From Lawsonibacter faecis (GTDB taxonomy: Bacteria; Bacillota; Clostridia; Oscillospirales; Oscillospiraceae), in contig NZ_JACOPQ010000015.1 in assembly GCF_014287675.1 (NCBI RefSeq), positions 1-64,000 of the forward strand: 64,000 bases of DNA, written 5' to 3'. Made by a program: the position numbers and the translations under genes. Shown one piece after another: positions 41,360-50,349 of the stretch (within the stretch, counting starts at the first letter, position 1; each line of letters opens with the position of its first letter). The notes beneath the pieces were generated by a model. That model was not told the origin of the DNA. It searched no databases and worked only from the letters and a program-made list of their open reading frames with translations.

Positions 41360-41871
41360 ACGTCGTCGGGAACGTCCTTGGTGACCACCGCGCCGGAGGC
41401 CACCACCGACCGGCTGCCGATGGTCACGCCTGGGTTAATCACAGCATGGCCGCCGATCCACACATCATCGCCAATCGTGACGGGCTTTCCGTACTCCCCA
41501 TAGTCCGGACCCGGGCGGCGCAGGCGAAAGTCCAGCGGGTGGGTGGCGGTATAGATGCCCACCTGGGGGCCGACCATCACATGGTCGCCGATGGTGACGG
41601 GGCAGGTATCCAGCACCACCAAACCGGTATTGGCGTAGAAAAAGCGGCCCACGTAAAAATTGGCCAGGTAGTCGCAGAAGAAATCCGGCTCAATATAAAA
41701 CTCCTCAGCCCCGCCCATGAGGGCGCGCAGCTCCGCCATCCCCTCCTGCGGGTCCCGGTTGTAGCGGCGGCAGGCGGCGTGGGCCTTCTCGCGCAGGGAG
41801 GTCAGATAGGGGTCCCGGTCCAGATAGAGCTCCCCGGCGATCATCTTGTTCCACTCGGTCAGGTCGTGCAT
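41317..41871 (-). CDS. Maltose/galactoside O-acetyltransferase-like hexapeptide protein
   Basis: 184 residues from ATG 41871 (AAAGGA 8 nt upstream; ATG 41880 and 41910 are possible). It has the N-terminal Mac domain (MIAGELYLDRDPYLTSLREK) and the left-handed beta helix with IGDHVMVGPQVGIYTATHPL (catalytic His) and IGGHAVINPGVTIGSRSVVA. It would acetylate a sugar with acetyl-CoA. Its 3' end is repeated twice downstream (locus C). Confidence 0.87.
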   Translation of the reverse strand: MHDLTEWNKMIAGELYLDRDPYLTSLREKAHAACRRYNRDPQEGMAELRALMGGAEEFYIEPDFFCDYLANFYVGRFFYANTGLVVLDTCPVTIGDHVMVGPQVGIYTATHPLDFRLRRPGPDYGEYGKPVTIGDDVWIGGHAVINPGVTIGSRSVVASGAVVTKDVPDDVAVGGNPARIIKRL

Positions 41872-41899
41872 ATCTTCCATCCTTTCGTGCGGGCAGGCG

Positions 41900-43279
41900 T
41901 TATTCCTCATACTGCCTGCGTCCGGTGGTGCTGGGGATGCTCAGCTCGTCCCGGTACTTGGCCACCGTCCGGCGGGAGAGCCGGCAGCCCTCATGGGCCA
42001 TCAGCTCGCAGAGCTTCTGGTCGGAGAGGGGGCGGCGCTTGTCCTCGCCCGCGATGAGCTTTTTCAGCAGGGCCTTGGCCGCGTCGGGGGAGGCAGCCTC
42101 CGTCCCGCCCCGGGACTGGGGGGCCCCCAGGCTGCGGGAGAAAAAGTAGTTCAGGGGGTAGACCCCCATGGAGCACTGGATGTACTTGTCCTTCACCGCC
42201 CGGCTGACGGTGGACTCGTGGACCCCCATGCGCGCCGCCACATCGGCCAGGGACATGGGGACCAGGTAGCCCGGCCCCTTGCGGAAGAAGGCCTCCTGGA
42301 TGTCCAGGATGCACTGGGCGCAGGACATGAGGGTGCTGCCACGCTGCTCGATGCTGCGCACCACCCACTTGGCCTGGCGCACCTTGCCGGTGAGGTACTC
42401 CTTTACCTCCGGGTCGTCGGTCTCCTTCATCAGGCTGCCGTAATAGGAGCTGAGGCGGAGGGTGGGGAAAAAGTAGTCGTTGGTCAGCAGCTCGAAATGG
42501 TCGGGGAAGCTGACCACCACCACGTCGGGGTTGATGTAGGTGAGGTTCTCCCGTGCGGAGAAGCCGGTGCCCGGCCGGGGGTTCAGGGTTTTGATGAGGG
42601 CGCAGGCCTCCCGGACCGCCTCCGCCGATGCGCCCAGCTCCCGGGCAATGAGGCCGAAGCGGTTTTTGGCCAGGGCGTCCAGCTGGCTGTCCACGATGCG
42701 CATGGCCAGGGACTTTCCCTCCCCGCGGCGCAGCAGCTGCAGGCGCAGGCACTCGGAGAGATCCCTGGCCGCCACTCCGGCGGGCTCCAGGGACTGGACA
42801 ACCTCCAGCGCCGCCCCCATCCGCGCCTCCTCACAGCCGCAGGCCGCCGCCAGGGCGGCCAGAGTTTCGTCCAGCCAGCCGTTCTGGTTCAGGCTCTCCA
42901 CCAAAAATTCCGCCGCTTCCATGGTCTCAGGCTCCAGCTCCAGCATCTTGAGCTGGGAGAGGACGTAAAAATAGAGGTTCTCCTCCCCCTCCTCCACCGT
43001 GCCGTAGTTGGAGATGGGGTCGGTGTCGTCCTCGGCGTCCTGCTGGTGGTAGTAGCGGTTCTGCACGTCGGTGGACTCCAGCCACTCCAGCTTCCGGCGC
43101 AGCACGTCGAACTCATCGGCGCGGTCGTACTTCTCGTCCATCTCCAGCACCGGGTTCTCCTGGGCGGTCTCCTGGATGTACTCCAGCAGCTCCTGGGAGC
43201 CCATCTGAAGAATCTCCATGGACTGCATCATCTGGGGCGACAGGCTCTGCGACTGCTTCAGGCTCATGTTCAGTTCCAT
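41900..43279 (-). CDS. rpoN: RNA polymerase sigma-54 factor
   Basis: 459 residues from ATG 43279 (AAGGGAGG 5 nt upstream). Region I is Gln/Leu/Met-rich (LNMSLKQSQSLSPQMMQSME); the core-binding region follows; a helix-turn-helix appears as VAARMGVHESTVSRAVKDKY; and the RpoN box reads SRRTVAKYRDELSIP, close to the canonical ARRTVAKYRE. Its stop lies 28 bp before the acetyltransferase start. No sigma-54 activator is in the window. Confidence 0.94.
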   Translation of the reverse strand: MELNMSLKQSQSLSPQMMQSMEILQMGSQELLEYIQETAQENPVLEMDEKYDRADEFDVLRRKLEWLESTDVQNRYYHQQDAEDDTDPISNYGTVEEGEENLYFYVLSQLKMLELEPETMEAAEFLVESLNQNGWLDETLAALAAACGCEEARMGAALEVVQSLEPAGVAARDLSECLRLQLLRRGEGKSLAMRIVDSQLDALAKNRFGLIARELGASAEAVREACALIKTLNPRPGTGFSARENLTYINPDVVVVSFPDHFELLTNDYFFPTLRLSSYYGSLMKETDDPEVKEYLTGKVRQAKWVVRSIEQRGSTLMSCAQCILDIQEAFFRKGPGYLVPMSLADVAARMGVHESTVSRAVKDKYIQCSMGVYPLNYFFSRSLGAPQSRGGTEAASPDAAKALLKKLIAGEDKRRPLSDQKLCELMAHEGCRLSRRTVAKYRDELSIPSTTGRRQYEE

Positions 43280-43324
43280 GACGGCCTCCCTTCCGCCCCG
43301 TACGGGGCATCTTTTTTTCGTCTT

Positions 43325-43353
43325 AGTATAGCACAAATACCATTGCCGTTCAA
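43325..43353 (-). promoter_or_regulatory. Promoter of rpoN
   Basis: TTGAAC (43348-43353), a 17 nt spacer and TATACT (43325-43330) on the minus strand, 46 bp upstream of the ATG. Confidence 0.75.
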
Positions 43354-43472
43354 TTTATAATTCGTTGTCCGGCATACCGGCCCCGGGTCGGATTGCGGGG
43401 ACGCGGGGAGAACTCCTCCAGCGCCCATGGATGTACGATGCGTGCGCCGCACCCCGGACGAAACCCTAGAAG

Positions 43473-43508
43473 GCCCCCCGGCGGGCGCGTATGCATCCGC
43501 CGGGGGGC
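43473..43508 (-). terminator. Terminator after the ASCH gene
   Basis: A 12 bp stem GCCCCCCGGCGG/CCGCCGGGGGGC, 17 bp past the stop, followed by CTTCT on the minus strand. Confidence 0.65.
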
Positions 43509-43525
43509 TTTGTCCAAATTTTCTA

Positions 43526-44002
43526 TTAAAGCCGCTTGTCCCGCTCAGTGACGCGGTCCGGAGGCCACACCAGCTTGAACTCCTCGCAGACCACGGGCAT
43601 CTCGGTGGTAAAGCTCTGGCCGCACCGCTCGCATTCCTGGATGAAAAAGGGCTTGTGTGCCCGCCGCCAATAGTCCAGGGAGAGGTCCCCCTCCCCCTCC
43701 AGGGCGGCGTACTTGCCGGATACCTCCCGCCAGGGGACGATCTCCACCCGGAGGGTCTGGATGACGCACTGGGCCTCCCCCGCCCAGTCGGTGATCACGC
43801 TGTACTCGTCAGCCTTGGGGAAGGGGTCGTCCTCTTTTACATAGGCATAGGAGCAGGAGGCGGTCCCACGCTTTTTGCCCTCCAGCACCAGCTGGGCCAG
43901 ATGGTCCGCGTCCTCCTGATTGTCGTGGAAATGCCAGGCCTCGTACCCGGCGGCGACAGGGGTATGGGCGGTAAACGCCCGCCACATCTCTTCCGGGGTC
44001 AT
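43526..44002 (-). CDS. ASCH domain protein
   Basis: 158 residues. The ASCH fold shows as AQLVLEGKKRGTASCSYAYV, VITDWAGEAQCVIQTLRVEI and EGDLSLDYWRRAHKPFF. ASCH domains bind RNA and some members are amidohydrolases acting on modified nucleosides. It follows the metallo-beta-lactamase RNase gene by 32 bp, so both may act on RNA; that is inference. Confidence 0.85.
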   Translation of the reverse strand: MTPEEMWRAFTAHTPVAAGYEAWHFHDNQEDADHLAQLVLEGKKRGTASCSYAYVKEDDPFPKADEYSVITDWAGEAQCVIQTLRVEIVPWREVSGKYAALEGEGDLSLDYWRRAHKPFFIQECERCGQSFTTEMPVVCEEFKLVWPPDRVTERDKRL

Positions 44003-44034
44003 AGCGAATCCTCCTCTGTATCAAACAGCCGTCT

Positions 44035-45627
44035 TTAACGGTCCCACTTCTCGATGAGGGCGCGCAGCTGGTCGGCGAACTTGCCCAGGTCCTTGTTGGC
44101 CCCGCCCTTGTTCCGGCGGATGACCTCCTGGAGCATCCTGCCCGTCTCCTCCAGGCGGCGGTAGGCCGGGGAGCCGAAGTCCGCGGGAGCGGCCTTTCTG
44201 GGCTGGGGAATCCCCGGCGAGAGCACCTTTCCGGCCAGGAGGTCGTAGACCTCCTCATAGTCGGGCGCGTGGGCGGAGAGCCCCCGCTGGCGGAGGGTCT
44301 CCGCGTAAATCTCCGTGACGGCCTCGTCCCCGTGGACCACAAAGACCTCCCGGGGCCTGGGGTCGTAGGCGTCAATCCAGGCAAGCAGGCCGTTCTTGTC
44401 CGCATGGGAGGAGAGGCCGTGGCACTGTGTAATCGCGGCCCGGACGGCGATGGTCTCGCCGAAGAGCTTCACCTCGGCGGCCCCCTCCAGGAGCCTGCGG
44501 CCCAGGCTGCCCTCAGCCTGATAGCCCACGAAGACCACGCTGCACTCCTTCCGCCAGAGGTTGTGCTTCAGGTGGTGGCGGATGCGCCCGGCGTCGCACA
44601 TGCCGGAGGCGGAGATAATCACCTTGGGCGTGGGGTCCAGGTTCAGGGCCTTGGACTCGTCGCTGGACTCCACCAGGGTGAGGCCGGGGAAGGTGAAGAG
44701 GGCGTCCCCGCTGCGCACCGTCTCCAGCGCCTCCTCATCCAGATAGCCGGTGAGGTTGCCGGAGAAAATTTTCGTCGCCTCCCTGGCCAGGGGGGAGTCC
44801 ACGCAGACGGTAAAGTTCGGCACGCTCCGGACCAGATGCTCCTCCTTCATCTCCCGGATGAAGTATAAGAGCTCCTGGGTGCGGCCCACGGCGAAGGAGG
44901 GGATAATCACGTTGCCGCCCCGGCCCAGGGTCTCTTCGATGATGGCGGCGAGCTGCTCCTTGTACTCCCCCTTGCCCTCATGGAGCCGGTCGCCGTAGGT
45001 GCTCTCGGTGAGGACGTAGTCGGCGTCGCGGATGTACTGGGGGTCCCGGATGATGGGCTGGTCGTGGTTGCCGATGTCGCCGGAGAAGACGATTTTTCTC
45101 GTCTCCTCGCCCTCGGTGAGCCACATCTCCACGCTGGCGGAGCCCAGGAGGTGCCCCGCGTCCACAAAACGGGCCCGGACGCCCTGCTCAAGGTCCACCT
45201 CCCGGCCGTACTCGCAGGGGACCAGGAGCTTGAGGGTCGCCTCCGCGTCGGCCACGGTGTAGATGGGTTCCACCGGCGCGCGGCCCGCGCGCTTGCCCTT
45301 CTGGTTCTCCCACTGGGCGTCGCTCTCCTGGATGTGGGCCGAGTCCCGCAGCATGATGGAGAGGAGCTGGGCGGTGAGCCGGGTGCAGTAGATGGGCCCG
45401 TCGAAGCCCTGCTTCACCAGCAGGGGCAGGCGGCCCGAGTGGTCGATGTGGGCGTGGGTCACCACCACGGCGTCAATAAAGCCGGGGGTAAAGTCCAGCT
45501 CGCTGTTGTCCCGCTCGTCCCGGCCCTGCTGAAGCCCGCAGTCCACCAGCACGCGCTTGCCGCCGCATTCCACGCAGTGGCAGGAGCCGGTGACTGCCCG
45601 GGCCGCGCCGAAAAAGGTCAGTCTCAT
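44035..45627 (-). CDS. Metallo-beta-lactamase / beta-CASP RNase (CPSF-like)
   Basis: 530 residues. MBL motifs are THAHIDHSG, DAGHLLGSAS and SGDIGNHDQP. The beta-CASP insert has STYGDR, PSFAVGRTQELLYFI and ISASGMCDAGRIRHH; the C-terminal RMMBL domain is CHGLSSHADKNGLLAW with a final VVHGD. This is the KH-less YSH1/CPSF-like type seen in many Firmicutes. It probably has endo- and/or 5' exonuclease activity on RNA. The ASCH gene follows it. Confidence 0.92.
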   Translation of the reverse strand: MRLTFFGAARAVTGSCHCVECGGKRVLVDCGLQQGRDERDNSELDFTPGFIDAVVVTHAHIDHSGRLPLLVKQGFDGPIYCTRLTAQLLSIMLRDSAHIQESDAQWENQKGKRAGRAPVEPIYTVADAEATLKLLVPCEYGREVDLEQGVRARFVDAGHLLGSASVEMWLTEGEETRKIVFSGDIGNHDQPIIRDPQYIRDADYVLTESTYGDRLHEGKGEYKEQLAAIIEETLGRGGNVIIPSFAVGRTQELLYFIREMKEEHLVRSVPNFTVCVDSPLAREATKIFSGNLTGYLDEEALETVRSGDALFTFPGLTLVESSDESKALNLDPTPKVIISASGMCDAGRIRHHLKHNLWRKECSVVFVGYQAEGSLGRRLLEGAAEVKLFGETIAVRAAITQCHGLSSHADKNGLLAWIDAYDPRPREVFVVHGDEAVTEIYAETLRQRGLSAHAPDYEEVYDLLAGKVLSPGIPQPRKAAPADFGSPAYRRLEETGRMLQEVIRRNKGGANKDLGKFADQLRALIEKWDR

Positions 45628-45682
45628 AAGGCACCTCCTTGCAAGGCGCGGGAAGGAATCCCCGCCGCCTCAAATTCTGACC

Positions 45683-45901
45683 TTATTCTACTCTTAAAAC
45701 CGCCTCCTGTAAATATCGGCTTAAGCTTTTGTAGGAGGGGCAGAAGACCCGGAAGCCCAGTACGTGGGAGAGCGCCCCGTTCCAGTCGTCCAGCGAGTAA
45801 CGCGAGACCTCCTGGGTGGCCAGGAGGGTTAAAAGCCAGGCGGGATCGGGCTTATGGACGTTCTGCCGCTCCGCCAGGCGCTTCAAAATCGGGTTTTCCA
45901 T
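45683..45901 (-). CDS. Small hypothetical protein
   Basis: 72 residues: MENPILKRLAERQNVHKPDP, then LLATQEVSRYSLDDWNGALS. It is soluble and helix-rich, with no family I recognise. The gene lies between tenA and the MBL gene and has a plausible AAAGGCGG before the ATG. Confidence 0.5.
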   Translation of the reverse strand: MENPILKRLAERQNVHKPDPAWLLTLLATQEVSRYSLDDWNGALSHVLGFRVFCPSYKSLSRYLQEAVLRVE

Positions 45902-45948
45902 GGTGCGCCGCCTTTCTGATGCATTTGCCCATTCTATGCCGCGGCGGG

Positions 45949-45973
45949 GCGGGCGGTTTGCAAGCCGCCCGCC
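45949..45973 (-). terminator. GC-rich hairpin after tenA
   Basis: GCGGGCGG and CCGCCCGC form a stem 20 bp past the tenA stop, without a T-run. It probably ends or attenuates the thi operon. Confidence 0.4.
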
Positions 45974-45992
45974 GTATCAAAGCGGCCTCTTT

Positions 45993-46661
45993 TCAAATGT
46001 CCTCCCTGGGGCGGCCGCTCATCTCCCAGAAGCGGAGCTCATGGACGGAGCAGGCCCGGAATATCTCCGCGCAGCGGCGCTCCCTGGCAGGCTCCAGCCC
46101 TGTGCAGATTTTTTCTGTAAAAGCCGCCCATCTCTCGCAGGCCGCCCTGTACTCCGCGCCCGCGTAGTCCCGGACCAGGGGCCAGTAGGGGGTGTCCCCC
46201 ACGCCGGGGAAACGCTCCAGCAGCCGGGTGAAAATCCAGCCGTAGCTCACCATGCAGGGCAGGCAGGCCATCATGCACTCGGCGGCCCCCGCCCCGTCCC
46301 TGGCCGTGGCGATCATGGCGCGGGTATAGGCCAGATTCTCCGGCCGCTGGGGCAGGCGCTGTATCACGGCGTCGGTCAGGCTAAAGCGCTCCAGATAACA
46401 AAGCCGGGTGGCCCCCTCGCCCTCGTTCACAAAGGAGAGAAGCTCATAATAGGTGCGGATCTCCTCCATGTCCTCAGCCTTTGCCATCCCCCAGGCAAAC
46501 ACCTTGGCGTACTCCCGGAGATAGAGGCTGTCGTCCACAATGTACCCCTTGAAGCAGTCCCACGGCAATGTGCCCTCCCCCAGCTTTTGGAGGAATGCGG
46601 AGTTCAGGCACTGCTCCCAGATGGGCAGGTTTTCTTCCATCAGCCGGTTACAGAACGTCAT
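45993..46661 (-). CDS. tenA: TenA-family thiaminase II / aminopyrimidine hydrolase
   Basis: 222 residues. It starts MTFCNRLMEENLPIWEQCLN and has DDSLYLREYAKVFAWGMAKA, the active-site cysteine region MMACLPCMVSYGWIFTRLLE and the C-terminal HELRFWEM. It salvages pyrimidine from degraded thiamine. The start overlaps the thiD stop by 4 bp, confirming membership in the thi operon. Confidence 0.9.
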   Translation of the reverse strand: MTFCNRLMEENLPIWEQCLNSAFLQKLGEGTLPWDCFKGYIVDDSLYLREYAKVFAWGMAKAEDMEEIRTYYELLSFVNEGEGATRLCYLERFSLTDAVIQRLPQRPENLAYTRAMIATARDGAGAAECMMACLPCMVSYGWIFTRLLERFPGVGDTPYWPLVRDYAGAEYRAACERWAAFTEKICTGLEPARERRCAEIFRACSVHELRFWEMSGRPREDI

Positions 46662-47482
46662 CCCCCGCACCCTCGCTCTTCCGGGCCGCCGAGAAACGCC
46701 CCGCTGAGACTGTGGAGGTGGTCCATGGGTCCCTGGCCCGCGCCCAGATCCAGCATGGCGCCCAGTGCGCCGGAGAGATAGTCCTTGGCCCGCTCCACCG
46801 CCTGCTCCAGGCCGAAGCCCTTGGCCAGGTTGGAGGCGATGGCGCTGGAGAGGGTGCAGCCGGTGCCGTGGGTATTGGGATTGTCGATCCGCCGGCCCCG
46901 GAACCAGGTGCACACGCCGGAGCGCCAGAGCAGGTCGTCCGCGTCGCTGACACGGTGTCCGCCCTTGCAGAGCACCGCGCACCCGTACCGCACACCGATG
47001 CTCCGGGCGGCGCGCTCCATGTCCTCCGGTCCGGCGATTGGCTCCCCCGAGAGGACCTCCGCCTCGGGAATGTTGGGAGTCAGTACGCTTGCCAGGGGGA
47101 GAAGCTGCTCCTTCAGCGCCTTCACCGCGTCCTCCGAGAGGAGCCGGAAGCCGCTGGTGGAAACCATTACCGGGTCCACCACAATGTTTTTGGCCCTGTA
47201 CTGCCGGAGCTTGTCCGCAATGACCCGGATGAGGGGCGCGGAGGAGACCATCCCCGTCTTCACAGCGTCGGGGAAGATGTCGGTGAAGATGCAGTCCAGC
47301 TGGCTGGCCAAAAATTCAGGCGTGGACTCTAAAATGCCGGAGACGCCGGTGGTGTTCTGGGCCGTCAGGGCGGTAATGGCGCTCATGGCGTACACGCCGT
47401 TGGCGCACATGGTCTTGATGTCGGCCTGGATGCCGGCGCCTCCGCTGGAATCGCTTCCGGCGATTGTCAATGCTGTTTTCAT
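46658..47482 (-). CDS. thiD: Hydroxymethylpyrimidine (phosphate) kinase
   Basis: 274 residues from ATG 47482 (GGAGGAG 6 nt upstream). Ribokinase-fold motifs are TIAGSDSSGGAGIQADIKT, VVDPVMVSTSGF and THGTGCTLSSAIASNLAKG (catalytic Asp analogue region). It phosphorylates HMP and HMP-P. It follows the HAD gene by 33 bp. Confidence 0.93.
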   Translation of the reverse strand: MKTALTIAGSDSSGGAGIQADIKTMCANGVYAMSAITALTAQNTTGVSGILESTPEFLASQLDCIFTDIFPDAVKTGMVSSAPLIRVIADKLRQYRAKNIVVDPVMVSTSGFRLLSEDAVKALKEQLLPLASVLTPNIPEAEVLSGEPIAGPEDMERAARSIGVRYGCAVLCKGGHRVSDADDLLWRSGVCTWFRGRRIDNPNTHGTGCTLSSAIASNLAKGFGLEQAVERAKDYLSGALGAMLDLGAGQGPMDHLHSLSGAFLGGPEERGCGG

Positions 47483-47515
47483 ATGCCGCTCCTCCATATG
47501 GTGTTTTGTTTTTCA

Positions 47516-48181
47516 TCAGTCCTCCGTCTGCTGCAGCCGTGAGAGAAATTCCGGGTCATCCAGCCGTGGGAGGTACCAGTCGCTCAGGGCGCGCAGCTCC
47601 GCCTGGTCCTCCGCCGCCGATGGGTCGTACACGCCGCACACCAGGAACCCGGCCGCCTTGGCCGTCCGGGCGGCGTGGAGCGCGTCTTCAAAGACCAGCG
47701 TGCGCTCCGGCCGGCCGCCCAGCCGCCGCGCCGCCTCCAGATAAATCCCCGGCGCCGTCTTTGGCCCGTACTGCAGGCAGCTCACGGCGAAGCGAAAGCG
47801 CCCCCACTGGCCCAACCGCACCATGGCGTCCCGGGCCTGAAAGGCCTCGCTGGCGGTGGCGATGCCGCAGGGGACGCCCAGCTCCGCCAGTCTGGTCAGA
47901 AGGGCGTCCGCCCCCGGCTTCAGCGGCACCTTCTCCCGGTACTCAACCGTGACGATATCGTTGACCCCCTCCATCACCTGATCCGCCGTACAGGACAGGC
48001 CGAAGGTCTTCACCATGTACTCGGACGCCTCGCGGCGGCCCATCTCCTTAATCCGCCGGGCCAAATCCTCCGGCGGCCGGCCTCCAAACCGGCGGACCAG
48101 GGCCCTGGGGGCGTCGTCCCAGATATACATGGAGTCGGTCAGCGTGCCGTCCAGGTCGAAAATCGCGCCCTCGGGCCTCAT
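47516..48181 (-). CDS. HAD-family hydrolase inside the thiamine operon
   Basis: 221 residues. HAD motifs are IFDLDGTLTDSMYIWDD (I), ATAS (II), LQYGPKTAPGIYLEAA (III) and LVFEDALHAARTA (IV), with a helical PgmB-type cap. The start overlaps the thiE stop as ATGA, so it is an integral operon member. Candidate substrates are thiamine phosphate or a pyrimidine/thiazole phosphate; no reaction can be read from the sequence. Confidence 0.82.
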   Translation of the reverse strand: MRPEGAIFDLDGTLTDSMYIWDDAPRALVRRFGGRPPEDLARRIKEMGRREASEYMVKTFGLSCTADQVMEGVNDIVTVEYREKVPLKPGADALLTRLAELGVPCGIATASEAFQARDAMVRLGQWGRFRFAVSCLQYGPKTAPGIYLEAARRLGGRPERTLVFEDALHAARTAKAAGFLVCGVYDPSAAEDQAELRALSDWYLPRLDDPEFLSRLQQTED

Positions 48182-48819
48182 CGCGCCACCATCTCTCTCG
48201 TCAGGGCCAGGAGTTTCCGGGCCGCCCCCTGAATATCCGCCTGGGCGTAGAGGGCGGAGACCACCGCCACGCCGCATACGCCGCTGCCGGCCAGCTTGCC
48301 CACATTTTCCGGCCCGATGCCGCCGATTGCCACAACCGGAATGCGCACGGCGGCGCAGATGGCCTTCAGCGTATCGCAGCTCACCGCGTCGGCGTCGTCC
48401 TTGGTGCCGGTGGGGAAAACCGCCCCCACGCCCAGGTAGTCCGCCCCGGCGGCCTCGGCCCCGAGGGCCTGCTCCACCGTCTGGGCCGACACGCCCAGTA
48501 TCCGGTCAGGTCCCAGCCGCCGCCGGACCTCCGCCGCCTCCATGTCGCTCTGGCCCACGTGCACGCCGTCGGCCCGGACCTCCAGCGCCAGCGCCACGTC
48601 GTCGTTGATAAGAAAGGGCGCGCCATAGCGCCCGCAGAGGGCCTTCAGCTCCCGGGCCTCCGCAAGGAAGGCCGCGCGGTCCAGGTGCTTTTCCCGGAGC
48701 TGAACCATGGTCGCGCCCCCCTTGAGGGACGCCTCCACCTGCTGGGCGAGGGTCTGCTCCCCCAGCCATGCCCGGTCGGTCACCGCATAGAGCAGCAGGT
48801 CCTTTTTATCGCACCTCAT
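48178..48819 (-). CDS. thiE: Thiamine phosphate synthase
   Basis: 213 residues, TIM-barrel. Motifs are MVQLREKHLDRAAFLAEARE, INDDVALALEVRADGVHVGQ, LGVGAVFPTGTKDDAD and a phosphate-binding VVAIGGI. It joins HMP-PP and thiazole phosphate. It overlaps the thiM end by 14 bp and the HAD start by 4 bp. Confidence 0.94.
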   Translation of the reverse strand: MRCDKKDLLLYAVTDRAWLGEQTLAQQVEASLKGGATMVQLREKHLDRAAFLAEARELKALCGRYGAPFLINDDVALALEVRADGVHVGQSDMEAAEVRRRLGPDRILGVSAQTVEQALGAEAAGADYLGVGAVFPTGTKDDADAVSCDTLKAICAAVRIPVVAIGGIGPENVGKLAGSGVCGVAVVSALYAQADIQGAARKLLALTREMVAR

Positions 48820-49627
48820 ATCTGGCCCCTCCCTCCAGCGCGGCTCCGTCCATGCGGTAAATCGCGTCGATAATGCGGTTTCGGTAAGTGGCGTTCCCGT
48901 CCGTGGGAGCCATATTCCCCCAGCCCAGCTCTCCCGCCAGGCCCATGGCCGTCACGGCCGCGGCGGCGGCCTCAAGCGCGCCGCCGGGGTTAGCGACCAG
49001 GTAGGCGGTGAGCAGTCCCGAGAGCTGGCAGCCCGTGCCGGTAATCCTCCCCATCTCCGCCCGGCCGTTGCGAATCACGTAGCAGGTCCCGGCGTCGGCC
49101 ACCAGGTCGATGGCTCCGGTGATGGCCATAATGGCCCCGTACCGCACTGCCGCCGCCTTGGCGAAGGCCACGGCCTCGTCCAGGCTCTCCTCCGTCACCG
49201 TGTCGGCCACATCGGCGTCCACCCCCTTGGTGGAGCCGCCGCCCGCCACCAGAGCCTTGATCTCGGAGATATTGCCCCGGATGGCGGTAAAGCGGACCTC
49301 CTCCGTCAGCTTTTGGGCGGTCCGGGTACGCAGGGCGCTGGCCCCGGCCCCCACCGGGTCCAGGAGGACCGGGCGGGAGAGGGCGTTGGCCCTCTTCCCC
49401 GCGGCAAACATGGCGAGGATGGTGCGCTGGCTGAGGGTACCGATGTTGATATTCACTCCGCCGCAGATGGAGGCAATCTCCTCCACCTCCCCGATATCGT
49501 CCGACATAATGGGACTGCCGCCGCAGGCCAGCAGGATATTCGCCACATCGTTGACGGTGACATAGTTGGTGATGCTGTGGACCAGCGGGGTCCGGGCCCG
49601 GACATTTTCAAGGCAGGTGCTGAACAT
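48806..49627 (-). CDS. thiM: Hydroxyethylthiazole kinase
   Basis: 273 residues from ATG 49627 (AGGAGG 9 nt upstream). Motifs are VHSITNYVTVNDVANILLAC, LLDPVGAGASALRT and ITGTGCQLSG. It salvages thiazole. It is the first gene of the operon, just after the TPP riboswitch and its terminator. Confidence 0.94.
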   Translation of the reverse strand: MFSTCLENVRARTPLVHSITNYVTVNDVANILLACGGSPIMSDDIGEVEEIASICGGVNINIGTLSQRTILAMFAAGKRANALSRPVLLDPVGAGASALRTRTAQKLTEEVRFTAIRGNISEIKALVAGGGSTKGVDADVADTVTEESLDEAVAFAKAAAVRYGAIMAITGAIDLVADAGTCYVIRNGRAEMGRITGTGCQLSGLLTAYLVANPGGALEAAAAAVTAMGLAGELGWGNMAPTDGNATYRNRIIDAIYRMDGAALEGGARYEVR

Positions 49628-49650
49628 ACTCGTTTTCCTCCTAAAGATAC

Positions 49651-49701
49651 AAAAATCCACGGAATATCTCAATTCAAAAGGAGAATAGAGATATCCCGTG
49701 G
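49651..49701 (-). terminator. Riboswitch-controlled terminator upstream of thiM
   Basis: CCACGGGATATCTC pairs with GAGATATTCCGTGG and is followed by ATTTTTG on the minus strand, between the aptamer and the thiM SD. This is the expected expression platform for transcriptional control. Confidence 0.85.
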
Positions 49702-49720
49702 TCAACAGGAACACGCCGCT

Positions 49721-49802
49721 TATCTCCCTACGTTGGCATTACCCAAATCAGGTCACTGGTCGAAGCGCACAGCTTCCTCTCAGCCCGTTTGCGAGCTCCC
49801 AT
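49721..49802 (-). promoter_or_regulatory. TPP riboswitch
   Basis: On the minus strand the aptamer reads GGGAG ... GGGCTGAGAGGAAG ... ACCTGATTTGGGTAATGCCA followed by CGTAGGGA, which are the conserved THI-box blocks in order. It controls the thiM-thiE-HAD-thiD-tenA operon. Confidence 0.95.
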
Positions 49803-49830
49803 TTTTGCTGAATTTCTCAGCTTAGTATGT

Positions 49831-49859
49831 ACTATATGACAAAACCAGCGAATGTGCAA
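49831..49859 (-). promoter_or_regulatory. Promoter of the thi operon
   Basis: TTGCAC (49854-49859), a 17 nt spacer and TATAGT (49831-49836) on the minus strand, ending just upstream of the TPP aptamer. Confidence 0.65.
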
Positions 49860-50104
49860 GTTTTTTGTGAGGCGGAACGGCGGGCGGCCGCAGAGGCCGC
49901 CCGCAGGATAGAACACCACCGCACCGACGGCGGCCTTTTGAGCACCAATTCAAACGCAGCTACTATCAAGGTCCTGCCGGGCAACATTCGCTCGGCGGGC
50001 GCGTGGGACGCGCCGTTAGTAACGATACACTGCGGTCGATTCGGCGAGTAGCTGCTGCCAAGTCTTGCTATCCATCGAAAACCGTAGGCCGCCATGGACG
50101 CATC

Positions 50105-50340
50105 CCTGGGGGGGCGGGGTAGGACATTGAAAATGTCCGTGAGCCGCCCCCCGGCGTGTCTTTCCCCACTTTCTTCACGGGAAGAAAGTGGGCCCCCGGA
50201 GGGCGTTTCCCACATCTCTGGGGCACGCGGAGCGCATGAATGCGCTCCCTACAGGAGGGCGCAGGCGAGGCCTGAGGAGGACGTGGGCCCTCATCTCATC
50301 CGTCAGGGCTGCGCCCTGCCAACTTCCCCCGCGGGGGAAG
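50105..50340. repeat. Array of hairpins in the pyk-thi intergenic region
   Basis: The 530 bp gap holds no gene. It contains stems GGGGGGCGG/CCGCCCCCC enclosing GGACATT/AATGTCC (about 50107-50152), CCCACTTTCTTC/GAAGAAAGTGGG (50165-50192), GGAGCGCAT/ATGCGCTCC (50229-50248), AGGGC/GCCCT and CCCCCGCGGGGG near 50330. No gene-end duplication is present. From 49860 to 50100 I see nothing. Confidence 0.6.
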
Positions 50341-50349
50341 GCTGAACAA

